Below, one piece after another: positions 63,888 to 64,000 of a stretch of DNA of 64,000 nt (position 1 is the stretch's first letter; every line of letters begins with the position of its first letter). Both the position numbers and the translations under genes were made by a program. The stretch spans positions 1,550,001 through 1,614,000 of the forward strand of contig NZ_CP050153.1 of assembly GCF_011617465.1 (NCBI RefSeq). The letters run 5' to 3'. Origin of the DNA: Brevibacterium pigmentatum (lineage in GTDB: Bacteria; Actinomycetota; Actinomycetes; Actinomycetales; Brevibacteriaceae). The notes beneath the pieces were generated by a model. That model had not been told where the DNA came from and searched no databases. It saw only the letters and a program-made list of their open reading frames with translations.

Positions 63888-64000
63888 TCAGCGATCCGCG
63901 AACGACCGCAGTCCGCCCCAACTCATCTGGGTGAGCAGTTCGACGGCTGTGTCGACGTCGACACCGCGATGAGAGTCGATCTGCTTGACGACGACCTCGG
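63888..64000 (-). CDS. TetR-family regulator, C-terminal end
   Basis: Only the last 36 or so codons are in the window, ending with LLTQMSWGGLRSFADR and a TGA stop. Such an ending and the position beside DUF3107 point to the TetR regulator of the Rv3208 type; the DNA-binding part lies beyond the window. Confidence 0.6.
   Translation of the reverse strand, partial: EVVVKQIDSHRGVDVDTAVELLTQMSWGGLRSFADR

Overview
The window looks like ordinary chromosome of a high-GC Actinomycetota, most likely order Micrococcales and close to Brevibacterium. The evidence is GC-rich DNA with strong third-position GC bias, a mycothiol-type MshB deacetylase, monomeric NADP isocitrate dehydrogenase, PdxS/PdxT with a MocR-type regulator, the succinylase route to lysine/DAP, and several neighbourhoods known from mycobacteria (dapE-LOG-folP2-DivIVA; O-methyltransferase-tatB-mrp-CBS protein; rhlE-like helicase, ferritin-like protein, DUF3107, TetR). 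The genus is inference. I see no rRNA, tRNA, CRISPR, prophage or insertion sequence.

Layout. 1-9.7 kb: end of a thiol peroxidase, a PIG-L deacetylase, a lipoprotein, a flavoprotein, a lower-GC pair of secreted proteins (3303-4798), a HhH-GPD DNA repair protein, a YchJ protein, a DUF2087 gene behind a possible structured leader, a phosphoribosyltransferase, a carboxylesterase and an AlkZ/AlkX-type winged-helix protein. 9.7-17.1 kb: a lipid-kinase-like protein, a HerA-like ATPase, pdxT-pdxS facing a MocR regulator, a phosphopantetheinyl transferase and a LapA-like protein. 17.2-25.5 kb: icd, tdk, hydrolases, an SLC13 transporter, an Old Yellow Enzyme. 25.7-32.1 kb: a complete four-gene peptide ABC transporter. 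32.2-37.3 kb: typA, mshB fused to a membrane domain, a VanW protein. 37.4-47.6 kb: GNAT, fdx-dapC, gltA, dapD facing dapE, then the chain dapE-LOG-folP2-DivIVA-mannosyltransferase. 47.7-54.0 kb: DUF3117, O-methyltransferase, alkyltransferase-like protein, tatB, polysaccharide deacetylase, mrp, DUF1003, MgtE-N/CBS. 54.2-64.0 kb: a secreted phosphoesterase, two peptidases, a PHP phosphoesterase, an acyltransferase, a DEAD-box helicase, a ferritin-like protein, DUF3107 and the end of a TetR gene.

How it works together: three DAP/lysine genes (dapC, dapD, dapE) lie within 5.2 kb with a ferredoxin gene and citrate synthase, linking the TCA cycle to cell-wall and lysine precursors; pdxS/pdxT supply the PLP that DapC needs; MshB makes the low-molecular-weight thiol.

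The most striking signals are regulatory and structural rather than a new gene cluster. At least fourteen genes start 6-7 nt after a TANNNT hexamer and have no usable Shine-Dalgarno sequence, which predicts leaderless mRNAs; dapD and dapE share a mirror-symmetric leaderless promoter only 41 bp long. The MocR regulator next to pdxS has alanine where the PLP-binding lysine should be. A leader that folds as a three-way junction precedes the DUF2087 gene. Several unrelated proteins carry in-frame tandem repeats in hydrophilic loops or tails. I did not find a convincing new multi-gene system.
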